64,000 nt of DNA, taken from assembly GCA_965276825.1 (NCBI GenBank), contig OZ255630.1, positions 4,057,785 through 4,121,784 on the forward strand. The letters run 5' to 3'. Below are positions 50,663 through 58,966 of this stretch, piece by piece (position 1 is the first letter of the stretch; the number at the start of each line of letters is the position of its first letter). The stretch comes from G965276765 sp965276825 (lineage in GTDB: Bacteria; Actinomycetota; Acidimicrobiia; Acidimicrobiales; Palsa-688). The position numbers and the translations under genes were made by a program. The notes under the pieces are model-generated. The model was not told where the DNA came from, made no database searches, and saw nothing but the letters and a program-made list of their open reading frames with translations.

Positions 50663-50718
50663 GGGACGAGCCCTGACGCAGGGTCGCCGGCGATCCCGGC
50701 GGGGGGCGCCCCCACTCC

Positions 50719-50724
50719 TATGAT
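50719..50724 (+). promoter_or_regulatory. -10 element, leaderless fabF
   Basis: TATGAT, 6 nt before GTG 50731; the inverted repeat ends 57 nt upstream. Confidence 0.45.
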
Positions 50725-50730
50725 GCGAGG

Positions 50731-51966
50731 GTGACAGGCCACGTCCGCAGGGTCGTCGTCACGGGCATCGGCGCCGTCTGCTCTGTCGGCCTCAGCGTTC
50801 CCGACATCTGGGCGGCGCTGACCGCAGGGCGCTCCGGAATCGGTCTCGTCGATGGCATCGAGACCGGCGACCTCCCCGTGCGCATCGGCGCACAGATCCG
50901 GGACTTCGACGGCGACGCCCGGTTCGGTCGCCGACGCGCCCGTCACCTCGATCGGGTCGTGCAACTGGCCCTGACCGCCACCGACGAGGCCGTCAGCCGA
51001 TCCGGGGTCGACATCCGCGCCGACCCCGAGCGCGTCGGGGTCGTCTTCGGGACCGGCATCGGCGGGATCTCCTCCCTGGAGGAGGGCACGCGGACCCTCG
51101 CCGAGCGCGGCGCCGAATGGGTCAACCCCTACGTGCTGCCGATGCTCATCCCCAACATGGCGGCCGGGCAGATCGCCATCGAGCACGGGATCCTCGGCTA
51201 CAGCTCCTGCACCGTCACCGCCTGCTCGGCGTCGGCCAACGCCATCGGGGACGGCCTCGACCTGATCCGCGCCGGACGGGCCGACGTCGTCGTCTGCGGG
51301 GGGTCCGAAGCCGGCATCACCCGCCTCGGCATGGCCGGCTTCGCAGCCATGAAGGCGCTCTCCACGCGCAACGACGATCCCGAGGCCGCCTCGCGTCCCT
51401 TCGACGCCGAGCGCGACGGTTTCGTCATGGGCGAGGGCGCCGGCGCCCTCGTGATCGAGGAGCGCGACCGGGCCATCGCCAGGGACGCGCCCATCCTCGC
51501 CGAGCTCGTCGGCTACGGCGCCACCTCCGACGCCTACCACATCACCTCGCCGCACCCGCAGGGCGACGGCGCCGTCCGCGCCATGCAGGGCGCCTGCTCC
51601 GACGGCGGTGTCGACCCGGGCGACGTCGGCTACATCAATGCCCACGGCACGTCGACGGTCCCCAACGACAGGGTCGAAACCCACGCCGTCCGCCGGATCT
51701 GGGGCGACGACGCCCCTCCCATGTCCTCGACCAAGTCGATGACCGGCCACACGTTGGGCGCGGCGGGCGCCATCGAGTCCATCGTGTGCATCCTCGCCCT
51801 GCGCGACGGGCTGCTGCCGCCGACCATCAACCAGGAGCGGGCCGACCCCGAGTGCGACCTCGACTACGTGCCCAACAAGGCGCGCGAGGCCGTCCTCGAC
51901 CTGGCCATGTCCAACAGCTTCGGCTTCGGCGGCCACAACAGCGCGCTGCTCTGGCGACGGGGCTGA
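50731..51966 (+). CDS. fabF: 3-oxoacyl-ACP synthase II
   Basis: 411 residues, a complete condensing enzyme. The catalytic triad is Cys165 (TVTACSASAN), His305 (INAHGTST) and His340 (KSMTGHTLGAAGA). It extends acyl-ACP with malonyl-ACP in type II fatty acid synthesis. It converges with fabZ-fabG-fabI, and the 236 nt between (51967-52202) show no gene. Together with the ACP gene they give most of the elongation cycle. Confidence 0.92.
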   Translation: MTGHVRRVVVTGIGAVCSVGLSVPDIWAALTAGRSGIGLVDGIETGDLPVRIGAQIRDFDGDARFGRRRARHLDRVVQLALTATDEAVSRSGVDIRADPERVGVVFGTGIGGISSLEEGTRTLAERGAEWVNPYVLPMLIPNMAAGQIAIEHGILGYSSCTVTACSASANAIGDGLDLIRAGRADVVVCGGSEAGITRLGMAGFAAMKALSTRNDDPEAASRPFDAERDGFVMGEGAGALVIEERDRAIARDAPILAELVGYGATSDAYHITSPHPQGDGAVRAMQGACSDGGVDPGDVGYINAHGTSTVPNDRVETHAVRRIWGDDAPPMSSTKSMTGHTLGAAGAIESIVCILALRDGLLPPTINQERADPECDLDYVPNKAREAVLDLAMSNSFGFGGHNSALLWRRG

Positions 51967-52202
51967 CCCGCAGCGCCCCGACCGCCACTCGGCGTCCCAG
52001 TCCTCGACGGCGCTGGCGCTCCCCGACGCCCCTGGGGTCGCACCCGCCCCACCGGCCCTGGAGGGCCGCCGGACTGCGGTCACGAACCCGCGTGGAGCGC
52101 GGTCGAGCGACCGGAGTCCGGCAGAACCCTGTCCTACGCCCCCAGAACGCCGGGCGCCCGCCCCGCCGGCGCGCCCCGGTCGCGCCGCCCCCGGCGTGTC
52201 GG

Positions 52203-52679
52203 TCAGGGCCGGACGATCACGAACAGCAACGACGCCTGGCAGGCCACCTTGCCGTCCACCCTCGCCGTGCCGTGGCCCTTGCCCGCGCTGGTGCCGAGCT
52301 GGTCGAGGACCACCTCCAGGTCCAGGGTGTCGCCGGGAACGACCTGGCGCCGGAACCTGGCCTTGTCGATCCCGCCGAAGAGCGGCAGCGAGCCGGCGAA
52401 GCGGGTGTCGGCCAGCAGGGCCAGGCCGCCGACCTGGGCGAGCGACTCCACCATGAGCACCCCGGGCAGCGTCGGCCGTCCGGGGAAGTGGCCGGCGAAG
52501 AAGGCCTCGTCGCCGGTGAGGTGCCACTCGCCTCTGGCCGACGTGGCCGGCACCAGCTCGGTCAGCTTGTCGACGAAGAGGAACGGTGGGCGGTGCGGGA
52601 GCAGCGACGCAGGCTCGGGCAGCTCGGGCGGGGGCCGCACCCCGGGACGCTTCATTCCCCCATCCCCTTCGTCGGCCAT
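52203..52679 (-). CDS. fabZ: 3-hydroxyacyl-ACP dehydratase FabZ-like
   Basis: 158 residues, hotdog fold. LLPHRPPFLFVDKL near 26 and GHFPGRPTLPGVLMVESLAQ near 62 carry the active-site His and Glu. It dehydrates 3-hydroxyacyl-ACP. ATG 52679 overlaps the fabG stop by 3 nt, so it is the last gene of the fabI-fabG-fabZ operon. Confidence 0.9.
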   Translation of the reverse strand: MADEGDGGMKRPGVRPPPELPEPASLLPHRPPFLFVDKLTELVPATSARGEWHLTGDEAFFAGHFPGRPTLPGVLMVESLAQVGGLALLADTRFAGSLPLFGGIDKARFRRQVVPGDTLDLEVVLDQLGTSAGKGHGTARVDGKVACQASLLFVIVRP

Positions 52680-53386
52680 CAGTGGCCCATCCCGAGGCCA
52701 CCGTCGACCGGCAGCACCGCGCCGGTCACGTACCCGGCGGCGTCGGAGGTGAGGTAGAGCACTGCCGACGCCACCTCGTCGGCCCGCGCCAGCCGCCGCA
52801 GCGGGACCTGGGCGACGATCTCGTCGCGGCGGGCCTCGGGGAGGGCACCGGTCATGTCGGTCTCGACGAACCCGGGGCTCACCACGTTGACCGTCACGTT
52901 GCGGCTGCCGATCTCGCGGGCCAGCGACCTCGCAAAGCCGATCATGCCGGCCTTCGAGGCGGCGTAGTTGGTCTGGCCGGCCGACCCGGTCATGGCGACC
53001 ACCGACGAGATCAGCACGATGCGGCCCTGACGGGCCCGGATCATCTTCGACGTGGCCCGCCTGGCCACCCGGTAGGCGCCGACCAGGTTGGTGTCCACCA
53101 CCCGGGCGAACGCCTCCTCCTTCATCGAGAGCAGCAGCTGGTCGTCGGTGATCCCGGCGTTGGCCACGAGCACCTGCACGGGCCCGAGCTCCTCCTCCAC
53201 ACGGGCGAAGGCGGCGTCGACGTCGTCACCCGAGGTCACGTCGCAGCGCACCGTCAGCAGCCCGTCGACGTCGCCCGAGCGCGCGGTGACCGCGACCCGG
53301 TCGCCAGCCGCCTCGAACGCCCTCGCCACGGCCAGGCCGATCCCTCGGTTGCCGCCGGTCACCAGCACCACCCTGCCGTCCGGCAC
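52679..53386 (-). CDS. fabG: 3-oxoacyl-ACP reductase FabG-like
   Basis: 235 residues. Cofactor loop TGGNRGIGLAVARAF near 10, NAGITDDQLLLSM near 95, catalytic Ser in ISSVVAMTGSAGQ and YAASKAG near 150, and the closing LPVDGGLGMGH. It reduces 3-oxoacyl-ACP with NADPH. GTG 53386 follows the fabI stop directly (TGAGTG). Confidence 0.92.
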   Translation of the reverse strand: MPDGRVVLVTGGNRGIGLAVARAFEAAGDRVAVTARSGDVDGLLTVRCDVTSGDDVDAAFARVEEELGPVQVLVANAGITDDQLLLSMKEEAFARVVDTNLVGAYRVARRATSKMIRARQGRIVLISSVVAMTGSAGQTNYAASKAGMIGFARSLAREIGSRNVTVNVVSPGFVETDMTGALPEARRDEIVAQVPLRRLARADEVASAVLYLTSDAAGYVTGAVLPVDGGLGMGH

Positions 53387-54163
53387 TCAGACCCCCATGG
53401 CGTGATAGCCGCCGTCGACGTGAACGAGCTCGCCGGTGGTCATCGGGAACCAGTCGGAGAGCAGCGCCACGCACGCCTTGGCCACCGGGCTCGGGTCGTC
53501 GACGTCCCAACCGAGCGGCGCCCGGTCGTCCCACACGTCCTCGAAGGTCGAGAAGCCGGGGATCGACCTGGCGGCGACGGTGCGCACCGGGCCGGCCGCC
53601 ACCAGGTTGACCCGGATGTGATCGGGTCCGAGGTCGCGCGCCAGGTACCGGCTGATCGACTCCAGCGCCGACTTGGCCACGCCCATCCAGTCGTAGCCCG
53701 GCCAGGCCTTCGTGTTGTCGAAGTCGATGCCGACGATCGACCCGCCCCCGGCGGCGACGAGCAGGGGGCGCAGCGCCGAGGCCAGGGTCTTGAGGGAGAA
53801 CGCCGAGACCTGCAGGGCCACGGCCACGTCCTCCCACGGGGCGTCGAGGAACCCACCACCGAGGCAGGACGGCGGCGCGTTGCCGATCGAGTGGAGCACC
53901 CCGTCGATGGCGCCCCACCGCTCCTGGAGGGCCTCCGCCACCGCGGCGACCTGGCGGTCGTCGGCCACGTCGAGCTCGAGCACGTCGGGGGGCTCGGGCA
54001 GGCGCCTGGCGACCCGTCGCGTCAGTGACATGGCCCGTCCGAAGCTGGTCAGGACCACCTCCGCCCCCTCCCGCTGGGCCAGCTCCGCCGTGCCGTAGGC
54101 GAGGGAGTCGTCGGTGAGCACCCCCGTGACCAGGAGACGCTTACCCTGCAGCAGACCGGACAT
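53387..54163 (-). CDS. fabI: enoyl-ACP reductase (InhA/FabI-like)
   Basis: 258 residues. The nucleotide loop VTGVLTDDSLAYGTAE near 13 is of the FabI type rather than GxxxGxG, IGNAPPS near 94 follows, and the active site is Tyr-x6-Lys in YDWMGVAKSALE. The region AGPVRTVAARSIPGF is typical of InhA. It performs the last step of the elongation cycle with NADH. First gene of the operon. Confidence 0.92.
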   Translation of the reverse strand: MSGLLQGKRLLVTGVLTDDSLAYGTAELAQREGAEVVLTSFGRAMSLTRRVARRLPEPPDVLELDVADDRQVAAVAEALQERWGAIDGVLHSIGNAPPSCLGGGFLDAPWEDVAVALQVSAFSLKTLASALRPLLVAAGGGSIVGIDFDNTKAWPGYDWMGVAKSALESISRYLARDLGPDHIRVNLVAAGPVRTVAARSIPGFSTFEDVWDDRAPLGWDVDDPSPVAKACVALLSDWFPMTTGELVHVDGGYHAMGV

Positions 54164-54170
54164 GGCCGTC

Positions 54171-54176
54171 ACCCTA
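54171..54176 (-). promoter_or_regulatory. -10 element, leaderless fabI operon
   Basis: TAGGGT on the minus strand, 7 nt before ATG 54163; AGGGTG could instead be read as a ribosome site. Confidence 0.4.
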
Positions 54177-54246
54177 GGCAAGGCCACCCGGGCCGGGATG
54201 CGGCCGAGTAGCGTCACGGAGCCCGAGCCTGAGGGAGAGTCGGTCG

Positions 54247-54492
54247 ATGCAGCGCGAAGAGGCGTTCACCTTGTTCCAGGAGAGCGTGGCGGAGGTCCTC
54301 GACATCCCGCCCGCAGAGGTCCTGCCCGAGGCCCGCTGGCGCGAGGACCTCGACGCCGACAGCCTGGCCGTGGTCGAGATCACCCTCGCGCTCAACGACG
54401 CCTTCTCGATCAAGCTGCCCGACGTCGAGCCGGAAAACCTGCAGACCGTCGGGCAGGCGTGGGACGTCGTGGCCTCCCTCGTCGATGTCTGA
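54247..54492 (+). CDS. acpP: acyl carrier protein
   Basis: 81 residues, acidic, four-helix ACP. The phosphopantetheine site is Ser39 in EDLDADSLAVVE. It carries growing chains for the adjacent Fab enzymes. GAGGGAGAG lies about 7 nt before ATG 54247. It is divergent from fabI with 83 nt between them, and a WS/DGAT acyltransferase follows. Confidence 0.92.
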   Translation: MQREEAFTLFQESVAEVLDIPPAEVLPEARWREDLDADSLAVVEITLALNDAFSIKLPDVEPENLQTVGQAWDVVASLVDV

Positions 54493-54526
54493 CACGCAGG
54501 CTGAGTTGTTTCCGCCCGGGCCCGTT

Positions 54527-54532
54527 TAGGCT
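54527..54532 (+). promoter_or_regulatory. -10 element, leaderless WS/DGAT gene
   Basis: TAGGCT, 6 nt before ATG 54539; it favours this start over ATG 54566 and 54581. Confidence 0.45.
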
Positions 54533-54538
54533 CGCCCG

Positions 54539-55963
54539 ATGGTCGAGGTGCGGTCCGACGCCCGCATGTCCGACACCCGCATGTCCGACACCGAGGCGCT
54601 CCTCTGGGCCCTCGAGCACGACGACCCGGCCCTGCGCTCGACCATCACCGTCGTGATCGCCCTCGACGCCGCTCCCGGCCTCGACGACCTCCGGGCCCAC
54701 ATGGACCGCCTGTCCCGCCAGCTGCCCCGCTTCCGCCACCGGGTGGCCGGCGGCCCCCTCGCCGGCCTGGCGCCGCGCTGGGAGGACGATCCCGACTTCG
54801 ACGTCGAGTTCCACGTCCGCGCCCTGGCCGCCCCTGGCGACGACCCGGTCGCCCTCCTCCGGGCCGTCGAGCCGCTCGCAGCGGAGGGGCTCGACCACAG
54901 CCGGCCCCTGTGGTCGATGCACCTGGCCGAGCACGCCCCGGGAGGGGGAGCGGCGCTCGCCGTCCGACTCCACCACACCTTCACCGACGGCCTCGGCGCG
55001 GTCGAGCTGGCCGCCAGGCTCTTCACCTTCGACGATGCCCGCGCGCCCGCCGCCCCCATGCCGCCGCTGCCTCCACCGACGGGCACCCCGCCGGCCGGGC
55101 GCCTCGTCGCCGAGCTGCTCCGGGAGGCCGGTCGCACCGCCCGGGTGGTGTCGCCGCTGGCGCGAGCCACACGCGCCGTGGCGTCAGGTGGGGACCGGGC
55201 CGACCAGCTGGGCCGCCTGGCGGTGGCCGCGGCGAGGGACCTCGTCGGCCAGGCGGCGCCCGCCCCTGCGCCGCTCAGCCCGGTGCTCACCGGCAGAAGC
55301 CTCCGAGGCCACTTCGCCGAGCTGGCGTATCACCTCGGCGCGATCAAGGGCGCGGGCCGGCGCCACGGCGGGACGGTCAACGACGTGTTCGTCGCCGGGC
55401 TGCTCGCCGGCCTCCGCCGCTACCACGAGCGTCACGGAGTCGTCCCCGACGCGGTGCGCGTCGGCATCCCGGTCGCCACGGGAGGCCCAGGAGGCGGAGC
55501 CACGCTGCGCAACCAGTGGGCACCGGTGCGGATCCTCGGCCCGTTGGCGGAGACCGACACCGGCGCGCGGATCGCCGAGGTGCACCGCCTCGTCGCCGAG
55601 CGGCGCGCCGGACCGGCCATCGGGCTCACCGAGCTCACGGCGGCCGCCCTGAACCGGCTGCCACCGGCGCGCGCCGTCGTCGCCGGGACTCTGCGGGGCA
55701 TCGACGTGACCGCCAGCAACGTGCCCGGCGTCGACGCGCCGATGTGGCTGCTCGGTCAGAGGATCAGGTCGATGACGGCGTTCGGCCCGCGGAGCGGCGC
55801 CGCCGTCAATGCCACCATGCTCGGCTACGACGGCTGCCTGCGAATCGGCGTGACCGTCGACCCGGCGGCCGCGCCCGACGTCGGCGTGCTCGTCGAGTCA
55901 CTGCGCGACGGCCTCGACGAGACCATCGGCGAGGGGCACCCCACCCGGCCCGACTTGGGCTAG
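54539..55963 (+). CDS. wax ester synthase/diacylglycerol acyltransferase (WS/DGAT)
   Basis: 474 residues, the family length. The acyltransferase motif is HHTFTDG at 145-151 (usual HHxxxDG), preceded by SRPLWSMHL, and the C-terminal DUF1298 half has VTASNVPGVDAPMWLLG. It esterifies acyl-CoA with alcohols or diacylglycerol at the membrane or lipid body surface, a storage-lipid step. The N-terminus contains the exact 15-bp duplication CGCATGTCCGACACC, giving two MSDT repeats. Its place beside the Fab cluster supports a lipid-metabolism role. Confidence 0.87.
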   Translation: MVEVRSDARMSDTRMSDTEALLWALEHDDPALRSTITVVIALDAAPGLDDLRAHMDRLSRQLPRFRHRVAGGPLAGLAPRWEDDPDFDVEFHVRALAAPGDDPVALLRAVEPLAAEGLDHSRPLWSMHLAEHAPGGGAALAVRLHHTFTDGLGAVELAARLFTFDDARAPAAPMPPLPPPTGTPPAGRLVAELLREAGRTARVVSPLARATRAVASGGDRADQLGRLAVAAARDLVGQAAPAPAPLSPVLTGRSLRGHFAELAYHLGAIKGAGRRHGGTVNDVFVAGLLAGLRRYHERHGVVPDAVRVGIPVATGGPGGGATLRNQWAPVRILGPLAETDTGARIAEVHRLVAERRAGPAIGLTELTAAALNRLPPARAVVAGTLRGIDVTASNVPGVDAPMWLLGQRIRSMTAFGPRSGAAVNATMLGYDGCLRIGVTVDPAAAPDVGVLVESLRDGLDETIGEGHPTRPDLG

Positions 55964-55984
55964 CCCGCGCCCGACCCGCACAAT

Positions 55985-56758
55985 GTGCGCGTGAGCCCCC
56001 CCGTCCGGTTGTCGTTGCGCGACGCGGCCGACCGGTTGGGTGTGCACTACCAGACGGCCTATCGCTGGGTGCGCGAGGGCCGACTCCCGGCGGTGAAGGT
56101 CGCCGGCGCCTACGAGGTCGACCCGCAGTCGATCGCCGACCTCATCGAGCGGCGCGCCGTCCCCACGCCGCCCCCGGCGAGGAGGGTGCGCGACTGGCGC
56201 CCCTTCGCCGACCGGCTCCACCGGCTGCTCCTCGCCGGCGACGAGGAGACCGCACGCCGCCTGATCGAGGACCTGGTGGCGAGTGGTCCGACCCTCGCCG
56301 AGGTCTGCGACCGGGTGCTCGTCCCTGCACTCATCGGCATCGGCACCAAGTGGCGCAACGGCGAGGTGAGCATCGCCGAGGAGCACCGGGCCTCGTCGAT
56401 CTGCGAGCGGACCGTCGGCATGCTCTCGACCCTCCCCCCCGGGCGCCCGCGTGGGGTCGCGGTCGTGTGCTCCCCGCCGACCGAGGAGCACACCCTGCCG
56501 GCGGGCATGGCCACCGCGGTGCTCAGGGAGAACCACTGGCGGGTCCACCACCTCGGCACCGGGGTACCCGTCGACGACATCGTCGCCATGGCCGACACCG
56601 AGCACGCCGCCCTGGCCGTGGTCACCGTGACCTGGCCACCGGCCAAGGCGGCCGCCGACCACCTGGCCCGCCTCCTGCGGGTCCCGGGCCGCACCGTGCT
56701 GGTCGGCCAGCCCGGCCAGACCATGGCCCACCTGGTCGAGCTGGCCGCCTCGGCCTGA
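55985..56758 (+). CDS. HTH regulator with cobalamin-binding domain (CarH-like sensor part)
   Basis: 257 residues. Residues 8-55 are an excisionase-type HTH (LSLRDAADRLGVHYQTAYRW with a VAGAYEVDP wing). Residues 72-150 are a helical B12 cap with W123-x9-E133-H134, the pattern CarH/LitR photoreceptors use around adenosylcobalamin. Residues 155-257 are a Rossmann B12 domain with EEHTLPAGM, where H169 could be the lower cobalt ligand. GTG 55985 or GTG 55991 is the start. It follows the WS/DGAT gene by 21 nt on the same strand, so it may be co-transcribed. A light- or B12-responsive role is inference. Confidence 0.85.
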   Translation: MRVSPPVRLSLRDAADRLGVHYQTAYRWVREGRLPAVKVAGAYEVDPQSIADLIERRAVPTPPPARRVRDWRPFADRLHRLLLAGDEETARRLIEDLVASGPTLAEVCDRVLVPALIGIGTKWRNGEVSIAEEHRASSICERTVGMLSTLPPGRPRGVAVVCSPPTEEHTLPAGMATAVLRENHWRVHHLGTGVPVDDIVAMADTEHAALAVVTVTWPPAKAAADHLARLLRVPGRTVLVGQPGQTMAHLVELAASA

Positions 56759-56797
56759 GGCCCACGCGCGGCCTCGGGCGCGGGGTGCTGGCACCAG

Positions 56798-58339
56798 TCA
56801 GCGCGTGGGCGATCCGCCCTGGCCAGGGCGCAGGCCCGGCCTGGTCAGGGTCGGGCGCGTCGGCCGCTCGGCGCGCCACGCCGCCTCGGCCCGGCCGAGC
56901 TCGGTCGACGGCGGCGCGGCCACCCATGGCCACACCTCGCTGGCCACCCGCCGCCAGTTGCGCTCCGAGCCGAGACCGGCGAGCACCGCGTAGAGCCCGA
57001 GGTTGATCCGCTGCAACACCACGAACGACGGGGGCACGTTGGCCCGCTTCACCACCGGGCTCGAGGCGTCGAAGAAATGACGCAGCGTCTCGCTGGCGTA
57101 GTCGGCGCTGAAGCGCATCGACCGGTCCTGCAGGACCAGCTCGTAGTAGTGGCGGAAGTAGTCGGCCACCTCCTCGTCGCCCAGCACCGGATCGGGACGC
57201 AAGAAGCCGGCCCGCTCGACCGCGACGCGGAGCTCGTGGGCGTCGGGGGCGGTGACCGCGGCGCGCACCATGGCCGCCAGCAGCTCCACCTCGTCGGGCT
57301 CGAACCACTTGACCAGCCCGAAGTCGAGGAAGGTCACCCGCCCGCCCGGCCGGAACAGGTAGTTGCCCGGGTGGGGGTCGCCGTTGAAGACGTGCATCTC
57401 GTAGAGGCCGCCGAACACGAACCGGAAGATCGTCTCGCCGGCCAGGTTGCGCTCTTCCTGGGACCAGCCGAGGACCTCCTCGTAGCGGGACCCGACGGCG
57501 AGATCGGTCACGAGCACCCGCCGCGTCGACAGGTCGGCGACCACGCCCGGCACGTCGATGAAGGGGTGACCGGCGTAGTACTCGGCGAACATGGCCTGGT
57601 TGGCCGCCTCGAGGTCGTAGTCGAGCTCCTCGCCGACCCGCGAGCGCAGCTCCTCGACCACGGCGTGCGCGTCGAGGCTCGGGAAGGCCAGCCGGATCAC
57701 CGAGAGGAGGGTGGCGGAGTTGTCGAGGTCGGCCCTGATGGCGTCGTCGACGCCCGGATACTGCACCTTGACCGCCACCGCCCTGCCCTGGGGGGTGATG
57801 GCGCGGTGCACCTGGCCGATCGACGCCGACGCGAGCGGGACCGGATCCCACTCGGCGAAGACCACATCGGGGGGCGCGCCGAGCTCGGCCTCGACCACCG
57901 AGGCGGCCAGCTCGGCGGACATCGGCGGGGCGTCGGCCTGCAACTGTGCGAGGGTCCGACGGACCTCGGGGTCGAGCCCGGCGTCGAGGTAGCTGGCCAT
58001 CTGGCCGAGCTTCATGAAGGCGCCCTTCATCGACCCGAGGGTCTCGACCACCTCGGCGGTGCTGCGCAGCTGGCGGTCGGCCCTGATCTCCTCCCGGCGC
58101 GTCGCCGAGGCGAACAGCTGCCGGGCCGAGTCGCCGGCGTAGCCGGTCCCGACCCGCGAGCCGAGCCTGGCCAGCTCGACCGTCCGGTCGATCCGGTTGG
58201 TGGCCCGTACCGCAGCGCCCGACCGGTCCCGGACCGGGCGGCGGGCGCGCCGGGTGGCCACCGCAACGGCACCGGCACCGGCGGCGATCAGTCCGACGAT
58301 CGTCCCCAGCCGGGCGACGGCCGGGCGCCGCCGGTCCAT
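56798..58339 (-). CDS. ABC1/UbiB-family atypical kinase
   Basis: 513 residues from ATG 58339. An N-terminal hydrophobic segment (VGLIAAGAGAVAVAT) is followed by the family motifs: KGAFMKLGQMASY (KxGQ), VAVKVQYPG (ATP Lys), NGDPHPGNYLF and TFLDFGLVKW. ABC1 proteins are membrane-associated atypical kinases/ATPases linked to quinone or lipid biology. The start overlaps the ppa stop by one base (TGATG), so they are one operon. Confidence 0.88.
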   Translation of the reverse strand: MDRRRPAVARLGTIVGLIAAGAGAVAVATRRARRPVRDRSGAAVRATNRIDRTVELARLGSRVGTGYAGDSARQLFASATRREEIRADRQLRSTAEVVETLGSMKGAFMKLGQMASYLDAGLDPEVRRTLAQLQADAPPMSAELAASVVEAELGAPPDVVFAEWDPVPLASASIGQVHRAITPQGRAVAVKVQYPGVDDAIRADLDNSATLLSVIRLAFPSLDAHAVVEELRSRVGEELDYDLEAANQAMFAEYYAGHPFIDVPGVVADLSTRRVLVTDLAVGSRYEEVLGWSQEERNLAGETIFRFVFGGLYEMHVFNGDPHPGNYLFRPGGRVTFLDFGLVKWFEPDEVELLAAMVRAAVTAPDAHELRVAVERAGFLRPDPVLGDEEVADYFRHYYELVLQDRSMRFSADYASETLRHFFDASSPVVKRANVPPSFVVLQRINLGLYAVLAGLGSERNWRRVASEVWPWVAAPPSTELGRAEAAWRAERPTRPTLTRPGLRPGQGGSPTR

Positions 58340-58818
58340 CACTCGGAGGCGGCGCGGTCCACCGACGCGAGGTAGGCCGCCTCGGCCTCCTCGCGCCCGG
58401 CCCAGGACCCGGGCTCGACGTACTTGCCCGGCTCCAGGTCCTTGTAGATCTTGAAGAAGTGGGCGATCTCGTCCAGCCGGAAGCTGGACACGTCCGACAG
58501 GTCCTGGACGGTCGCGGACCGGGGGTCGCTCGCCGGCACGCACAGCAGCTTCTCGTCGACGCCCTTCTCGTCGCTCATGTAGAACACGGCGACCGGCCTG
58601 GCGTGGATGTGGCAACCGGGAAAGGTCGGCTCGTCGAGCAGGACCAGCGCGTCGATCGGGTCGCCGTCCTCGGCCAGCGTCCCGGGGACGTGGCCGTAGT
58701 CCTCCGGATAGTGCGTGGCGGTGAACAGGAGCCGGTCGAGCCAGATCCGACCTTCCTCGTCGAACTCGTACTTGTTGCGGGTGCCCTTCGGGATCTCGAT
58801 CACCACATCGATCTGCAT
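58339..58818 (-). CDS. ppa: inorganic pyrophosphatase (family I)
   Basis: 159 residues. The active-site signature EDGDPIDALVL at 51-61 holds the metal Asp residues, with the pyrophosphate-binding PKGTRNKYE near 10, YPEDYGHVPGT, and FFKIYKDLEPGKYVE near the end. It drives biosynthesis by hydrolysing pyrophosphate in the cytoplasm. First gene of the operon with the UbiB-like kinase. Confidence 0.93.
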   Translation of the reverse strand: MQIDVVIEIPKGTRNKYEFDEEGRIWLDRLLFTATHYPEDYGHVPGTLAEDGDPIDALVLLDEPTFPGCHIHARPVAVFYMSDEKGVDEKLLCVPASDPRSATVQDLSDVSSFRLDEIAHFFKIYKDLEPGKYVEPGSWAGREEAEAAYLASVDRAASE

Positions 58819-58966
58819 GTCCCTACGTACCACGCGCGACGAGCCGGACGCCTTTCTCGCCGGTCCCGCATCCGCCACCGGGCTCCGGGCACCCACCCGC
58901 CGACCTGCTAGAACCGCCTCACGCCCCGAGCACGCGGCGGCAGGCTCGACGGAAGGGCGAGGCAGG

